A stretch of 64,000 nt of DNA from Brumimicrobium oceani (GCF_003143775.1 NZ_QFRJ01000002.1:516501-580500), one strand, 5' to 3'. Counted from the first letter of the stretch, positions 1 through 8,980 are shown. Notes: a model not told the origin generated them from the sequence alone. Numbers and translations are program-made.

Positions 1-176
1 CTAAGGAAATGATGGATTTAACTTCTGTCTCCATTTATTCTTCTCAAGGTCAATTAATTAAAGTATTTAAGAATGATCTACAAAGCATTAATGTTTCTGA
101 TTTGCCGAGAGGTCATTATATTTTAAAAATACAGAGTGCTATTAATTTGACCACGAAGCAAGTAATATTGAATTAA
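1..176 (+). CDS. 3' end of a T9SS cargo protein (partial)
   Basis: The window opens inside an open frame (codons from base 3) that ends at TAA 174-176 and encodes about 58 residues. These look like the last strands of a type A T9SS sorting domain: a strand ending in 'IYSSQGQLIKVF', then 'INVSDLPRGHYILKIQ' and a basic tail. In Bacteroidota such domains direct secretion across the outer membrane and attachment to the surface. The body of the protein lies upstream of the window, so its activity cannot be judged. Confidence 0.75.
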   Translation, partial: KEMMDLTSVSIYSSQGQLIKVFKNDLQSINVSDLPRGHYILKIQSAINLTTKQVILN

Positions 177-197
177 GAATTAAACCCCAAATCAAAA

Positions 198-235
198 AAA
201 CCCTGCTCTAAACATTTCTGTTCGGAGCAGGGTTT
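198..235. terminator. Bidirectional intrinsic terminator
   Basis: A perfect 11-bp stem (198-208 pairing with 225-235) has a 16-nt loop and an A-run on its left side, which reads as a T-run on the minus strand. It lies between the convergent ends of the partial gene at 1-176 and the CHRD gene at 268-2109, so it probably serves both. Confidence 0.8.
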
Positions 236-267
236 GAACTAAACCAGGCAGTTAAGCAAACAAACGC

Positions 268-2109
268 TTATTTTTTAATGATTCTGGTAACGTCATTTCC
301 AGCTTTCAACATGTAAACACCACTTGGTAAATTAGACATATCAATCGTTGCGTCATTTGCTTTAATTGATTTTGTTTGAATAACTTTACCGAATATATCT
401 ACTAACTGAACAGTCATTTCACCATTGAATTTTTCGAATGATAAAGTGATTTTATCTGATGTTGGATTTGGATAAGCCGTCAAACTATTTTGATTTAACG
501 CTTCATTTTCAGAAAGACCTAAAGTTTCTTGAACACATTCTGATCCACGTAAAACCTGACCACGAACCTCTCCATCAGGGTTTGCTGCTGTATGAATATT
601 CACATACATTTCATTGTTTCTGAATTTAGTTTCAGCGGCTGCATTCATTGGAGTTGCATCATCAGCAGTTAAATAACCGTAAGCACCATCATAATTTTCG
701 GTCATAGAGAACCATGAAGACAAGTTAAACTCTACTCCTCCATTCATTCCAGCTACTGCATTGTGAATGTGCGCTGCATCAATTGGTCCAGAAAGATCTT
801 TCACTACTAACATAACGTGTGCATTATCTCTGTCTCTTGAAATGGTAACAATTCCACCTCCATTCGCCATTGTAGAAACACTTGGAACCTCTTGGTCTCC
901 ACTTAAGTTTACAGAATAACCTTCACGAGCGACTCTATTAATTTGTGCTCTAATTTCTCCATTTGGATTCGCTGCAGTGTGAACGTTTAAATAAACATTT
1001 CCTTTCAACATTTCAATAACTAAGGCTTGATCAATTGCTCCTCCTGAAATTGTTCCAGAAATTGTGTTTCCTGTAACATCTCCAGTTAAATCAACTACTA
1101 CAGGACCATTAGCACCTGCTTCGGCATTGTGTAAATGCGCTCCCATAATTGCACCAGACAAACCTTCCACTTGTACCCTATAATCGATTGCTGTGAAATC
1201 ACTGTTTAAAGAAAACTGAGCTACACCCATTGCATTTGTTGTTACCGCTGGAACTTCTTGCATTCCTGAAAGCATACCATCAAAAGCCAATTGGTCATCA
1301 TACGCAAGTTGACCTCTAATTTCACCATTCATGTTTGCTGCAGTATGAATATTAATGTAAATATCACCTGCTGCTAAATCTGAAGCAAAACCAGCTACAG
1401 CAGAAACATCGGCAACACCAACTATTGAATTCCCCATAATTGAAGGTGTTAAGTCTACAACAACTCCTCCGTTTGTTCCGGCAGCTCCCATGTGTAAATG
1501 TGCTCCCATTATGGCACCGCTCAATCCATCAGCAGTTACCCAATACATTAGTTTTTTCTTATCTAATGAAAGGTTAAAAACTCCCAATCCTGTTGCAGAT
1601 GTAACCACCAAAGGCACCTCTTGAAGTCCATTTAATTCTGCACGGTAAGGCAAGTCTGTTTCTAATTTTACTTGACCTCTAATTTCACCGTCCATATTGG
1701 TCATTGTGTGTGCATTTACATAAATGTCACCTTCAATCATATTTGAAATTAAAGCTGGCGTTAAATCTGTGCCAGTAATAATTGTTTTTACATTACCATT
1801 AATTAAAAACGGTGTTAAATCATAAGCAACACCTCCATTCGTTCCCGCAGCTCCGTTATGCAAGTGTATTCCGCTGATTGCCTCTGGAACTCCTGCCGTA
1901 TAAATGGAAACACACAAGGTATCTCGTGTTCCGTTCAACACCATTGTAGCCACTCCTTGTCCAGTTGTTGTAACTGCTGGCACTTCTTGTAATCCGTCCA
2001 TTTTAGCAGAAAAAGTAAGTTGATCTCCTAAATGTGCAGCGAAACTCATTGCCGATGTGGAAATGGTTAGAACTGCTGCTATTGCAATTTTTTGTAAATT
2101 TTTCATCAT
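268..2109 (-). CDS. Secreted protein with four CHRD domains and T9SS sorting domain
   Basis: A 613-aa secreted protein. Residues 1-25 form a signal peptide. Four tandem CHRD (chordin-type) domains of about 120 residues follow, beginning near residues 29, 154, 276 and 400. Each opens with a GxQEVP motif and contains 'HLHN/HLHM/HIHN' and 'YVNVHTAANPNGEIRGQ'-like motifs. Residues about 541-613 form a type A T9SS sorting domain ('YPNPTSDKITLSF', 'LPSGVYMLKA', ending RIIKK). CHRD domains are extracellular beta-rich modules of unknown biochemical role in bacteria, so the protein is probably surface-attached or released. The second Met (2106) is an equally possible start. It lies downstream of the fasciclin gene on the same strand, with a hairpin between them. 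Confidence 0.9.
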   Translation of the reverse strand: MMKNLQKIAIAAVLTISTSAMSFAAHLGDQLTFSAKMDGLQEVPAVTTTGQGVATMVLNGTRDTLCVSIYTAGVPEAISGIHLHNGAAGTNGGVAYDLTPFLINGNVKTIITGTDLTPALISNMIEGDIYVNAHTMTNMDGEIRGQVKLETDLPYRAELNGLQEVPLVVTSATGLGVFNLSLDKKKLMYWVTADGLSGAIMGAHLHMGAAGTNGGVVVDLTPSIMGNSIVGVADVSAVAGFASDLAAGDIYINIHTAANMNGEIRGQLAYDDQLAFDGMLSGMQEVPAVTTNAMGVAQFSLNSDFTAIDYRVQVEGLSGAIMGAHLHNAEAGANGPVVVDLTGDVTGNTISGTISGGAIDQALVIEMLKGNVYLNVHTAANPNGEIRAQINRVAREGYSVNLSGDQEVPSVSTMANGGGIVTISRDRDNAHVMLVVKDLSGPIDAAHIHNAVAGMNGGVEFNLSSWFSMTENYDGAYGYLTADDATPMNAAAETKFRNNEMYVNIHTAANPDGEVRGQVLRGSECVQETLGLSENEALNQNSLTAYPNPTSDKITLSFEKFNGEMTVQLVDIFGKVIQTKSIKANDATIDMSNLPSGVYMLKAGNDVTRIIKK

Positions 2110-2136
2110 GTATATTTTTAGTTAAATTTTAAAGAA

Positions 2137-2161
2137 AGAGTCGATATCTTTTACCGACTCT
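2137..2161 (-). terminator. Hairpin between fasciclin and CHRD genes
   Basis: A 7-bp perfect stem (2137-2143 with 2155-2161) lies 3' of the fasciclin gene on the minus strand and is followed by a T-rich stretch (TTTCTTTAAAATTT as read on that strand). It is a plausible intrinsic terminator or attenuator separating the two secreted-protein genes. Confidence 0.5.
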
Positions 2162-2179
2162 ATATTAAGGTATTGGATA

Positions 2180-2743
2180 TTACATTTTTGGTAAAACCAC
2201 TTTGTCAATTACGTGGATTATTCCGTTTGATTGATAAACATCGTAAGTTGTGATGTTTGCCACGCCTCCATTTTCATCTGTAAGTGTAATGTTGTGTTTT
2301 CCGTTCATTTGCGCAGTCAATGTTCCACCAGAAACCGTTTTTAAATCTGCCGCACCTTTTCCTTTTTTGATCAATCCTGAAATTGCATCAAAATCATATT
2401 TTCCTGCGATTACGTGGTAGGTTAATACTGTGGATAAAGTCTTTTTGTTTTCTGGCTTCAATAGGGTTGCAACTGTTCCTTCTGGTAGGTTTTCAAAAGC
2501 ATCATTTACTGGTGCGAATACTGTGAAGGGGCCCTCTGTTTGCAAAGTTGCTACCAAATCTGCGGCTTTTACTGCTGCAACTAAAGTGGTGTGGTCTTTT
2601 GAGTTTACCGCATTTTCTACAATGTTCTTTTGAGGGAACATTTCCTCTCCTCCTACTTTTACTGTTTCTTGTGCATAAGATGCTGTTCCCATTAAGAATA
2701 TTGATCCTGCAATTAATCCGATTGTTTTGAATGATCTTTTCAT
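2180..2743 (-). CDS. Secreted fasciclin (FAS1) domain protein
   Basis: A 187-aa protein with a signal peptide (residues 1-24, cleavage near SYA-QE) and one FAS1 domain filling the rest. The family landmarks are present: 'FTVFAPVNDAF' (H1), 'TYHVIAGKYDF' in the middle, and 'NGIIHVIDKVVLP' (H2) at the C-terminus. FAS1 domains mediate adhesion to cells, matrix or polysaccharide. There is no T9SS domain and no lipobox, so export probably ends in the periplasm or beyond by another route. The length is normal for a single-FAS1 bacterial protein. Confidence 0.93.
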   Translation of the reverse strand: MKRSFKTIGLIAGSIFLMGTASYAQETVKVGGEEMFPQKNIVENAVNSKDHTTLVAAVKAADLVATLQTEGPFTVFAPVNDAFENLPEGTVATLLKPENKKTLSTVLTYHVIAGKYDFDAISGLIKKGKGAADLKTVSGGTLTAQMNGKHNITLTDENGGVANITTYDVYQSNGIIHVIDKVVLPKM

Positions 2744-3324
2744 GTTTTAATTTTTTGTATTTGTTAAATAATTTCTGTTTGTTGCCGAGACATACGCACC
2801 GGATTGAGTTTTGGATTTCAAAAAATGAAAATAAATTGAAATTAAATTGAAATTAAATTGAAAAATAGACGCAAAACCCTGTAAAACAACAATATAAATT
2901 GGATTTATTTTTATTAAAAAATCCAATAAAGCCATTGTGGCCCATCCAAATTCATCAGTTCTCGTTTTTTGGTAGGGGTAGGTATTTTATTTCCTCGAAA
3001 GAATAACATAACTTTAAAAGGCCTTACTAAGCATTTCGAAAAGCCTTGAAATACATTTACTCAATACAAGCCATATCGTTTTTCAAGTCTTAAAGTAATT
3101 CCGAGAAGTTTGAAGTATTAATAATAATGGATATTGATTGGCATTAAATCAAGACTAAATCTTACTGCGGTTTGTCATTGGTTTTTACAACTTGAATTTA
3201 CCAAAAAAGCAATTAAGCGAGTGAGAATTAGTTTCTAAAGCAATTGTTCCCCTTTCTATGTCTGCTGATAAATAATTTTGATGCACAGTTATTTTTGTTT
3301 AATTTCACTCCAAAACACATAGCC
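2744..3324. other. Intergenic region without a convincing gene
   Basis: About 580 AT-rich bases separate the divergent fasciclin and lipoprotein genes. Only an 11-bp tandem repeat (2833-2865) stands out. An open frame at 2747-2935 on the minus strand has no family features. Promoters for both flanking genes must lie here, but no clear TAnnTTTG box was found. Confidence 0.6.
2833..2865. repeat. Three-copy 11-bp tandem repeat
   Basis: The unit AAATTGAAATT occurs twice exactly (2833-2843, 2844-2854), then once more with changes (2855-2865). The period is close to one helical turn and the unit is A-tract rich, so the DNA may be intrinsically bent. It lies about 90-120 bp upstream of the fasciclin start codon. 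Confidence 0.75.
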
Positions 3325-3867
3325 ATGAAAAAGTACTGCTTACTATTCCTTTTGCCCTTATTCCTATTTGCTTGTCTTAAACCTAAATCAGAATTTAATC
3401 TTAAAAAATATGAATATGCCCAAGGCGAAGCTTTGATTTACGAGAACTTGTCGAAAAATAACAAAAATAGCAAATGGACAATTTTAAATAACGCTGGCGA
3501 TGAATTGCAATATTTTGAAGGCGCAAATCCAAACATAGTTACCGGAATTACTTTACCTGACGGAGTTTATACAGTTAGGCTGAATTCCCATAGAAATAAA
3601 AACAGAGCTTCCTCTACAGTTGAAAAAGATTTTTTATTGAAATCCTACAAACACTCATTGAGAATTAATAATTATCCGAACTCTACCATGGAAAAAGAAT
3701 ACGCTATTTATGTTGACAATCAACTCATTGGTCAATCTAATTATGCTGGTAGTTTTTCAGCCAAAATTCCAGAAGGACTGCGCCTAGTGAAATTAGTTTC
3801 AGCCACTCAAACCCAAGAAGGATTGTATGATATGATTGAAAATGTGAGTATTAGTTTTTATAAATAG
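3325..3867 (+). CDS. Small lipoprotein of unknown function
   Basis: A 180-aa protein. The frame is open further upstream, but the ATG at 3325 starts a textbook lipoprotein signal (MKK, hydrophobic stretch, then LFLFAC), so this start is preferred and Cys20 would be lipidated. The mature part is short, beta-rich and polar, with no recognised domain; it may be two small beta-sandwiches. It is followed 37 bp later by a beta-barrel gene on the same strand and then a Kelch-type cargo gene, suggesting a small envelope-protein operon. Function unknown. Confidence 0.75.
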   Translation: MKKYCLLFLLPLFLFACLKPKSEFNLKKYEYAQGEALIYENLSKNNKNSKWTILNNAGDELQYFEGANPNIVTGITLPDGVYTVRLNSHRNKNRASSTVEKDFLLKSYKHSLRINNYPNSTMEKEYAIYVDNQLIGQSNYAGSFSAKIPEGLRLVKLVSATQTQEGLYDMIENVSISFYK

Positions 3868-3904
3868 TGATTTTACTCCATAGAGAATCAATTTAAAATA
3901 AGCA

Positions 3905-4654
3905 ATGAAAACAACAGGTATCACTTTCTATATTTTAGTCTCATTTTTTCTAATTAGCAATTCAATTCAAGCGCAATTTGCATTAGACGCGGAAACGGGC
4001 GCACTATTTACAGGCTATAACGATGTGCGTATTCCTGGAGACCAAGGAACTTTTTTCTCTTTGAAAGATGATATTCAGTCAGCAACAACTGGTTTTATTA
4101 GAATTAGAGCCAACTATACGTTAAAAAAGCGACATACATTCTCACTTTTATATGCTCCTCTAAAAACAATTGGAACAGGAAAAGTTGAAAAAGACATTCT
4201 TTTTAATGGCAAAACATTTCTATCCAACACAGTACTCGCCAGCACCTATAAATTCAATTCTTACCGACTCACTTATAGATATAGAATTGTAGACAGACCA
4301 AAATTTAAATTCGGATTAGGTTTTACAGCCAAAATTAGAGACGCCGGTATTGGACTGAGTTCGGCAACTTTAAATTCCATTAAAACAAATGTTGGATTTG
4401 TGCCCATTATTAATTTTCGATTATGGTACAAATTAACAGATCAATTTGGATTAGTTTTAGAAGGAGATGCTTTGGCAGCACCCCAAGGGAGAGCGGAGGA
4501 TATTCAGCTGGCGGTAAGCTATAATTATTCCAACAATTTTGATTTTCGCCTAGGATATAGAATTCTTGAAGGAGGAGCAGATAACAACGAAGTTTACAAT
4601 TTCTCCCTATTCCATTATGCGTCTCTCGGAATTACTTATACTTTTAATCCCTAA
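3905..4654 (+). CDS. Outer-membrane beta-barrel protein
   Basis: A 249-aa protein with a signal peptide (cleavage near IQA-QF). Alternating hydrophobic/polar strands follow, with many aromatic strand ends ('YKFNSYRLTYRYRI', 'NFRLWYKLTDQFGLVL', 'FDFRLGYRIL') and a terminal aromatic strand ending in TYTFNP, typical of small Bacteroidota porin-like barrels. No ligand specificity can be read from it. It sits between the lipoprotein at 3325 and the Kelch protein at 4740, with short gaps. Confidence 0.8.
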   Translation: MKTTGITFYILVSFFLISNSIQAQFALDAETGALFTGYNDVRIPGDQGTFFSLKDDIQSATTGFIRIRANYTLKKRHTFSLLYAPLKTIGTGKVEKDILFNGKTFLSNTVLASTYKFNSYRLTYRYRIVDRPKFKFGLGFTAKIRDAGIGLSSATLNSIKTNVGFVPIINFRLWYKLTDQFGLVLEGDALAAPQGRAEDIQLAVSYNYSNNFDFRLGYRILEGGADNNEVYNFSLFHYASLGITYTFNP

Positions 4655-4739
4655 ATAAACTTTTTCATTTAAACCATTTCATGTGATCGTAGCGCTCCTT
4701 TCAACATCAAGTTTCATCAAAAGATATAGGATTAAGGCT

Positions 4740-5933
4740 ATGCTCACGATCTGTTTTGTATTTTCTTGCTTAGCACTAAACGCTCAATCTTGGATTCAAG
4801 TCGCAGATTTTCCTGCGGAAGAGAGAGATGACGGAACTTCATTTATCATAGGAAGTAAAGCCTATTGCGGAACAGGCTTCAAAGTGGGTTGGTCTGCCAC
4901 ACGCGATTTCTATGCCTTTGATATGAATTCTGAAACTTGGTCTGCAATTGCAGCAATGCCTGCAGGTAAAGAAAGACAATATGCTTCTGGATTTTCAAAT
5001 AACAACAAGGGATTTGTTTTCGGTGGATTAAAAGGCAATAATTATTTAAATGATCTTTGGATGTATGACCCCAGTCAAAACGAATGGAAAGAAAAAACCA
5101 GTTTGCCAAGTATGGGAAGACGGGGCTGTATTTCTTTTGTCATTGATAATATCGCCTATTTTATTGGAGGGCGAACAATGAACGATTTAGCAATAAATGA
5201 AGTTTGGGCTTATGATATGAGCGCTGATTCGTGGCAACAGAAATCCGATTTTCCTTTTGGAGCAAGATACCGCGGTTCTGGTGCAGCATCCAACGATAAA
5301 GGTTATTTAATTTTCGGAACGGACGAAAATGAGCATTTCCACAATGAACTATATGAATACAATCCTAGCGCAGACACTTGGTCTCTACTTTCGGTTTTTC
5401 CAGGAAATGGGAGAACACATTCCTCTCTGAACAGGCTGTCGAATAAATTAGTTGTCATGGGAGGAATGGATTCTATTAGTAATTACGCTGATGATATTTG
5501 GCGTTATAATTTAGACCTATCCACTTGGGAAGCCCTTGACGTTTTGCCTGCTATTGGAAGAAGAGGTGGAATGAGCTTTAACGACGGTACAAGTTTATTT
5601 TATGCCGCAGGAATAGATCCACAAAATATTCGTTTAAAGGAAACTTGGAAATATGTTAATGCCCTTTCTACTCATCAGTTTCCTGAGCAAAAGCCAATTG
5701 TAAAAATTTACCCAAACCCAAGCAATGATATTTTGAATTTGGAACTTGAAAATTGCTCATCCCATCAAAAAATTGTTTTTTCTGTTCTTGATTGCTTGGG
5801 AAAAGAAATTCTACAAGAGGAAATCACGCAAAGCAAAACCCAAATAGTTTTAAGCGGATTACCAAAAGGAATTTATACGCTAAACATTTTGAATAGAGAA
5901 CATACAAATCAGATGAAATTTGTGAAATTGTGA
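4740..5933 (+). CDS. Secreted Kelch-repeat protein with T9SS sorting domain
   Basis: A 397-aa protein counted from the ATG at 4740, which begins a signal peptide (MLTICFVFSCLALNAQ). The frame is open to a GTG at 4683, but that would put 19 extra residues before the signal. Five to six Kelch repeats follow, each with a small-residue pair, a 'YD/YN' turn and a Trp (such as 'YDPSQNEWKE' and 'YNPSADTWSLL'); together they should fold as a six-bladed beta-propeller. The last about 75 residues are a type A T9SS sorting domain ('IYPNPSNDILNLEL', 'LPKGIYTLNI', ending MKFVKL). Ligand unknown. Confidence 0.88.
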   Translation: MLTICFVFSCLALNAQSWIQVADFPAEERDDGTSFIIGSKAYCGTGFKVGWSATRDFYAFDMNSETWSAIAAMPAGKERQYASGFSNNNKGFVFGGLKGNNYLNDLWMYDPSQNEWKEKTSLPSMGRRGCISFVIDNIAYFIGGRTMNDLAINEVWAYDMSADSWQQKSDFPFGARYRGSGAASNDKGYLIFGTDENEHFHNELYEYNPSADTWSLLSVFPGNGRTHSSLNRLSNKLVVMGGMDSISNYADDIWRYNLDLSTWEALDVLPAIGRRGGMSFNDGTSLFYAAGIDPQNIRLKETWKYVNALSTHQFPEQKPIVKIYPNPSNDILNLELENCSSHQKIVFSVLDCLGKEILQEEITQSKTQIVLSGLPKGIYTLNILNREHTNQMKFVKL

Positions 5934-6110
5934 AATGAGGGTGCATTTCAAATAGCCCAGCTTCCTTCAAAAAAGCCTAAACCAAAGAACAATCTTCTTT
6001 TTTTAAATTTAAGAACATTTTCTTCCTTTAATAATTCTTAAATTTAGATGCTCAAACAACAAAACCGCTTATTTCGAATATACATTGACAATAAAACAAA
6101 ATAACAGAAT

Positions 6111-7298
6111 ATGATAATTGAACCAAGAACCCGTGGATTTATATGTACAACTGCTCACCCAGATGGCTGTGAACAAGGTGTATTGAATCAAATTGAATAC
6201 ATAAAATCGAAGGGAAAAATTGAAAGTCCGAAGAGAGTTCTTGTAATTGGAGCCTCCACAGGATTTGGATTAGCCTCCAGAATTACGAGTGCTTTTGGCT
6301 CTGAAGCATCAACGATTGGTGTCTTTTTTGAAAAAGCGCCTTCAGAAGGAAGAACAGCCTCTTCAGGTTGGTACAATACCGCCGCTTTCGAAAAACTAGC
6401 GCACAAGGAAGGATTATATGCAAAAAGCATAAATGGCGATGCATTTTCAAAAGAGGTAAAAGAACAAACGATTGATTTAATCAAAAAGGATTTAGGTCAA
6501 ATAGATATGGTTGTTTACAGCTTGGCTTCTCCTGTGAGAACACACCCAGAAACGGGCGTTCGCTACAAATCCTCACTAAAACCAATTGGATCTACTTACA
6601 CGAATAAAACAGTAGATTTTCATACTGGCGAAGTGAAAGAAGTAAGCATTGCTCCAGCAGAAGGTGATGATATCGAAAACACTGTGACCGTAATGGGTGG
6701 CGAAGATTGGGAAATGTGGATTGATGCTTTGAAAAAAGAAAATCTACTTTCTAAAGACTTTAAAACTGTGGCTTACTCATACATTGGACCAAAATTAACA
6801 GAGCCAGTTTATAGAAATGGAACCATTGGAAGAGCCAAAGACCATTTGGAAGCAACGGCTTTTAAAATCACGGATAAATTAAAAGACATTGAGGGTAAAG
6901 CGTACATTTCTGTTAACAAAGCGCTTGTCACTCAGTCAAGCTCTGCTATTCCGGTTATACCTTTATATATGTCATTGTTGTACCAAGTAATGAAAGACAA
7001 TAATGTGCACGAAGGATGCATCGAACAAATTCACAGATTATACACTGAAAGATTATTCTTGGATGAAGTTCCAACGGATGAAGAAGGAAGAATACGCATT
7101 GATGATTTAGAAATGCGTGATGACATTCAAGAGAAAGTGGCTGAACTTTGGGAAAAAGTAGATACTGAAAACGTGATGTCACTAAGTGATTTAGAAGGAT
7201 ACAGAAATGAATTTTTCCACCTTTTCGGATTTAATTTCGAAGAAGTTGATTATTCAAAAGAGACAGAAGAAGTTGTAAAAATTGCTGGATTACAGTAG
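6111..7298 (+). CDS. fabV: FabV-type enoyl-ACP reductase / trans-2-enoyl-CoA reductase
   Basis: A 395-aa protein that matches FabV along its whole length. FabV reduces the enoyl double bond in the last step of each type II fatty-acid elongation cycle, using NADH. Visible landmarks are the N-terminal 'TRGFICTTAHPDGC', the nucleotide-binding 'GASTGFG' (residues 48-54), 'FFEKAPSEGRTASSGWYNT', and the Y-x8-K catalytic pair Tyr234 and Lys243 in 'YRNGTIGRAK'. These distinguish it from FabI, which uses Y-x6-K. The gene is monocistronic with a strong terminator downstream. FabV enzymes are often tolerant of the FabI inhibitor triclosan; that is family knowledge, not visible here. Confidence 0.96.
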   Translation: MIIEPRTRGFICTTAHPDGCEQGVLNQIEYIKSKGKIESPKRVLVIGASTGFGLASRITSAFGSEASTIGVFFEKAPSEGRTASSGWYNTAAFEKLAHKEGLYAKSINGDAFSKEVKEQTIDLIKKDLGQIDMVVYSLASPVRTHPETGVRYKSSLKPIGSTYTNKTVDFHTGEVKEVSIAPAEGDDIENTVTVMGGEDWEMWIDALKKENLLSKDFKTVAYSYIGPKLTEPVYRNGTIGRAKDHLEATAFKITDKLKDIEGKAYISVNKALVTQSSSAIPVIPLYMSLLYQVMKDNNVHEGCIEQIHRLYTERLFLDEVPTDEEGRIRIDDLEMRDDIQEKVAELWEKVDTENVMSLSDLEGYRNEFFHLFGFNFEEVDYSKETEEVVKIAGLQ

Positions 7299-7324
7299 GG
7301 ATAAAATCAATATTAAATTATACG

Positions 7325-7359
7325 AAAGCACCTTAAATTATATTTTAGGTGCTTTTTTA
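7325..7359 (+). terminator. Intrinsic terminator after fabV
   Basis: A stem of 9 bp (7325-7333 with 7347-7355), extended by three further A-T pairs after one mismatch, runs directly into a T-run. It is 27 bp past the fabV stop codon. Confidence 0.85.
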
Positions 7360-7475
7360 TTGTGTTTTTTTAAAGCTAAATCAATCCGTTTTCATATATT
7401 TATGTAATAACGCCATTAAATCAAGTGAATTTAAACTAGTTAAATTCATCAGAACTTAAATACAAGACCTAACCT

Positions 7476-8036
7476 TTGAATAATATTCATTCATATAAAT
7501 TTCAAGTTTTAAATAACAATTCATTGAGCACTCAGTTTATTTTTGAGAGCAAAGGAGTGAGAACTATTGTAAAAGCCATAGAGTATAGCTTTATTAGAAA
7601 TATTTCAGGTAGAAAAGTTTACAATTTAGGATTCGGAGATTTTAATGAAAAAAGCGGTTTACTAATTGATGACATTAATAGTAATAATGGAGATATGCGA
7701 AAAGTATTCAATACTGTTTTAAATACGATTCCTATTTTTTTTTGCGATTAACAATGAAGCTGCGATTTGGGTGCAAGGAAGCGATAGCGCGGAGGACTTT
7801 AAAGATAAATGTGAAATCACTTGTAAAAAGAAATGTGGCCTAATTTGTAAAAATCACAACAGAAGAATTAAAGCATATAATATTACGTTGACAAAAATTT
7901 CAATGAATTGAGCAAAGAGTATGTCTTTTTTGGTTTCACTAGTGGAAAAAATCCTGAATTTGTTAAGTATATTCCAAATAGTGAGTATTTTGGAATTTTG
8001 GTGTATCAAAAAAATGAATTATCTTTACCTAGTTGA
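7476..8036 (+). pseudogene. DUF6934-like protein gene with two frameshifts
   Basis: Reading from TTG 7476, the first segment contains 'YNLGFGDFNEKSG' and 'NGDMRKVFNTVLNTI', which resemble the Bacteroidota family DUF6934 (recognised from memory). At a run of nine T (7735-7743) this frame stops at 7751. Removing one T lets it continue as 'FFAINNEAAIWVQGSDSAED', a Cys-rich 'CKKKCGLICKN' and 'RRIKAYN'. Near 7880 one base is missing, after which the original frame resumes as 'YVDKNFNELSKEYVFFGF' and ends at TGA 8034-8036. The restored product is about 186 aa. The two lesions cancel in frame and downstream coding quality is good, so the damage is recent, a sequencing error, or slippage at the T tract. 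Function unknown; a 56-aa gene follows. Confidence 0.7.
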
Positions 8037-8083
8037 TTCTTTTAATTAATCTACACATTATTCAAATCTAACTTTTGAAAAAA

Positions 8084-8254
8084 ATGGAACAGGAAAAACA
8101 AAATTTTAAAACTAAAAAAGCTAATTCAATGTCAAAATCGACAAAAGAAAGACTAGCTAGAGTTGCTCTTGAATTAAAAGGAAAAGAATTATTTCCAAAA
8201 AAAGTAGAACTAGCAAAAATAACACTGAGTAAGATTAAATCACTTCCAATTTAA
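8084..8254 (+). CDS. Small 56-aa basic protein next to DUF6934-like gene
   Basis: A short frame from ATG 8084 encodes 56 residues, rich in Lys, with a helical second half: 'STKERLARVALELKGKEL' then 'FPKKVELAKITLSKIKSL'. It begins 47 bp after the DUF6934-like frame. The pattern of a larger protein plus a small helical charged partner resembles toxin-antitoxin or other small two-gene cassettes, but no specific antitoxin fold is recognised. It may be transcribed with the damaged upstream gene. Confidence 0.55.
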   Translation: MEQEKQNFKTKKANSMSKSTKERLARVALELKGKELFPKKVELAKITLSKIKSLPI

Positions 8255-8306
8255 TAACATCTATTATTTCATTCTTATTAAATCTTAACCATGTAAAAAA
8301 TATAGA

Positions 8307-8930
8307 ATGAATTTAATTAAATACTATCTTTTATTCGCTTTCCTTTCCATTATCAACCTTTCATTCACCCAAATAAAACACTACGATTTTAATCTTTTGG
8401 CCTATGGCGGAATTGGATTTGGCGTAATGGAAAACGACAAAGACCCCAATTACAACATGAACAGCAACAATGCTGAAGTCCTAGTAAAATACAGAGTTAC
8501 CCATAAACTGGGGCTCGCCACAGGAGTAGGATTGAACGAATTATCTGGTGATGGTTTTAATTCAAACGGAAACTTCCATCATGAAAGAAAACTCTTGAAA
8601 ATTCCTTTCATTGCTATTTTAGACTACACTTTCAACGAAAATTTGAGCATGATTCCCAACTTTGGGTTTTATGCTAATTATCTTTTAGAAGAAAAGCACC
8701 GCTTCTTAAATTCAACCATTAAGAACAGCTTTGAAGGCTGGAACTTCGGTGCGCAACTTGGCGTTGGTCTGACCTATGAGTTATATAAAAATCTTCACCT
8801 TGGATTCAATTACAGTTTGCAATATGATTTGACAAAATGGTCAGCTGTTAAAAATCTACTGGTGATAAATGATAAACAAAAGTTAGGCAGAATGAACTCC
8901 ATTGGACTCGTAATGGTAATGGAATTATAG
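8307..8930 (+). CDS. Outer-membrane beta-barrel protein
   Basis: A 207-aa protein with a signal peptide (MNLIKYYLLFAFLSIINLSFTQ) followed by amphipathic strands typical of an eight-stranded barrel: 'EVLVKYRVTHKLGLATGVGL', 'IPFIAILDYTFNENLSMIPN', 'GFNYSLQYDLT', and a last strand 'MNSIGLVMVMEL'. It resembles the 'outer membrane beta-barrel' families common in Bacteroidota; no cargo or substrate can be assigned. It stands alone between the DUF6934-like cassette and a T9SS cargo gene. Confidence 0.78.
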   Translation: MNLIKYYLLFAFLSIINLSFTQIKHYDFNLLAYGGIGFGVMENDKDPNYNMNSNNAEVLVKYRVTHKLGLATGVGLNELSGDGFNSNGNFHHERKLLKIPFIAILDYTFNENLSMIPNFGFYANYLLEEKHRFLNSTIKNSFEGWNFGAQLGVGLTYELYKNLHLGFNYSLQYDLTKWSAVKNLLVINDKQKLGRMNSIGLVMVMEL

Positions 8931-8980
8931 ACCACCTATCAACCTGTAATTCAAAAAATAAGGTCTTAAATGAAAAATTA

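Noticed and set aside
2747-2935. 62-codon open frame on the minus strand upstream of the fasciclin gene
   Set aside because: It covers the AT-rich tandem repeat, has low-complexity hydrophobic and Lys content, no signal-peptide pattern and no family resemblance.
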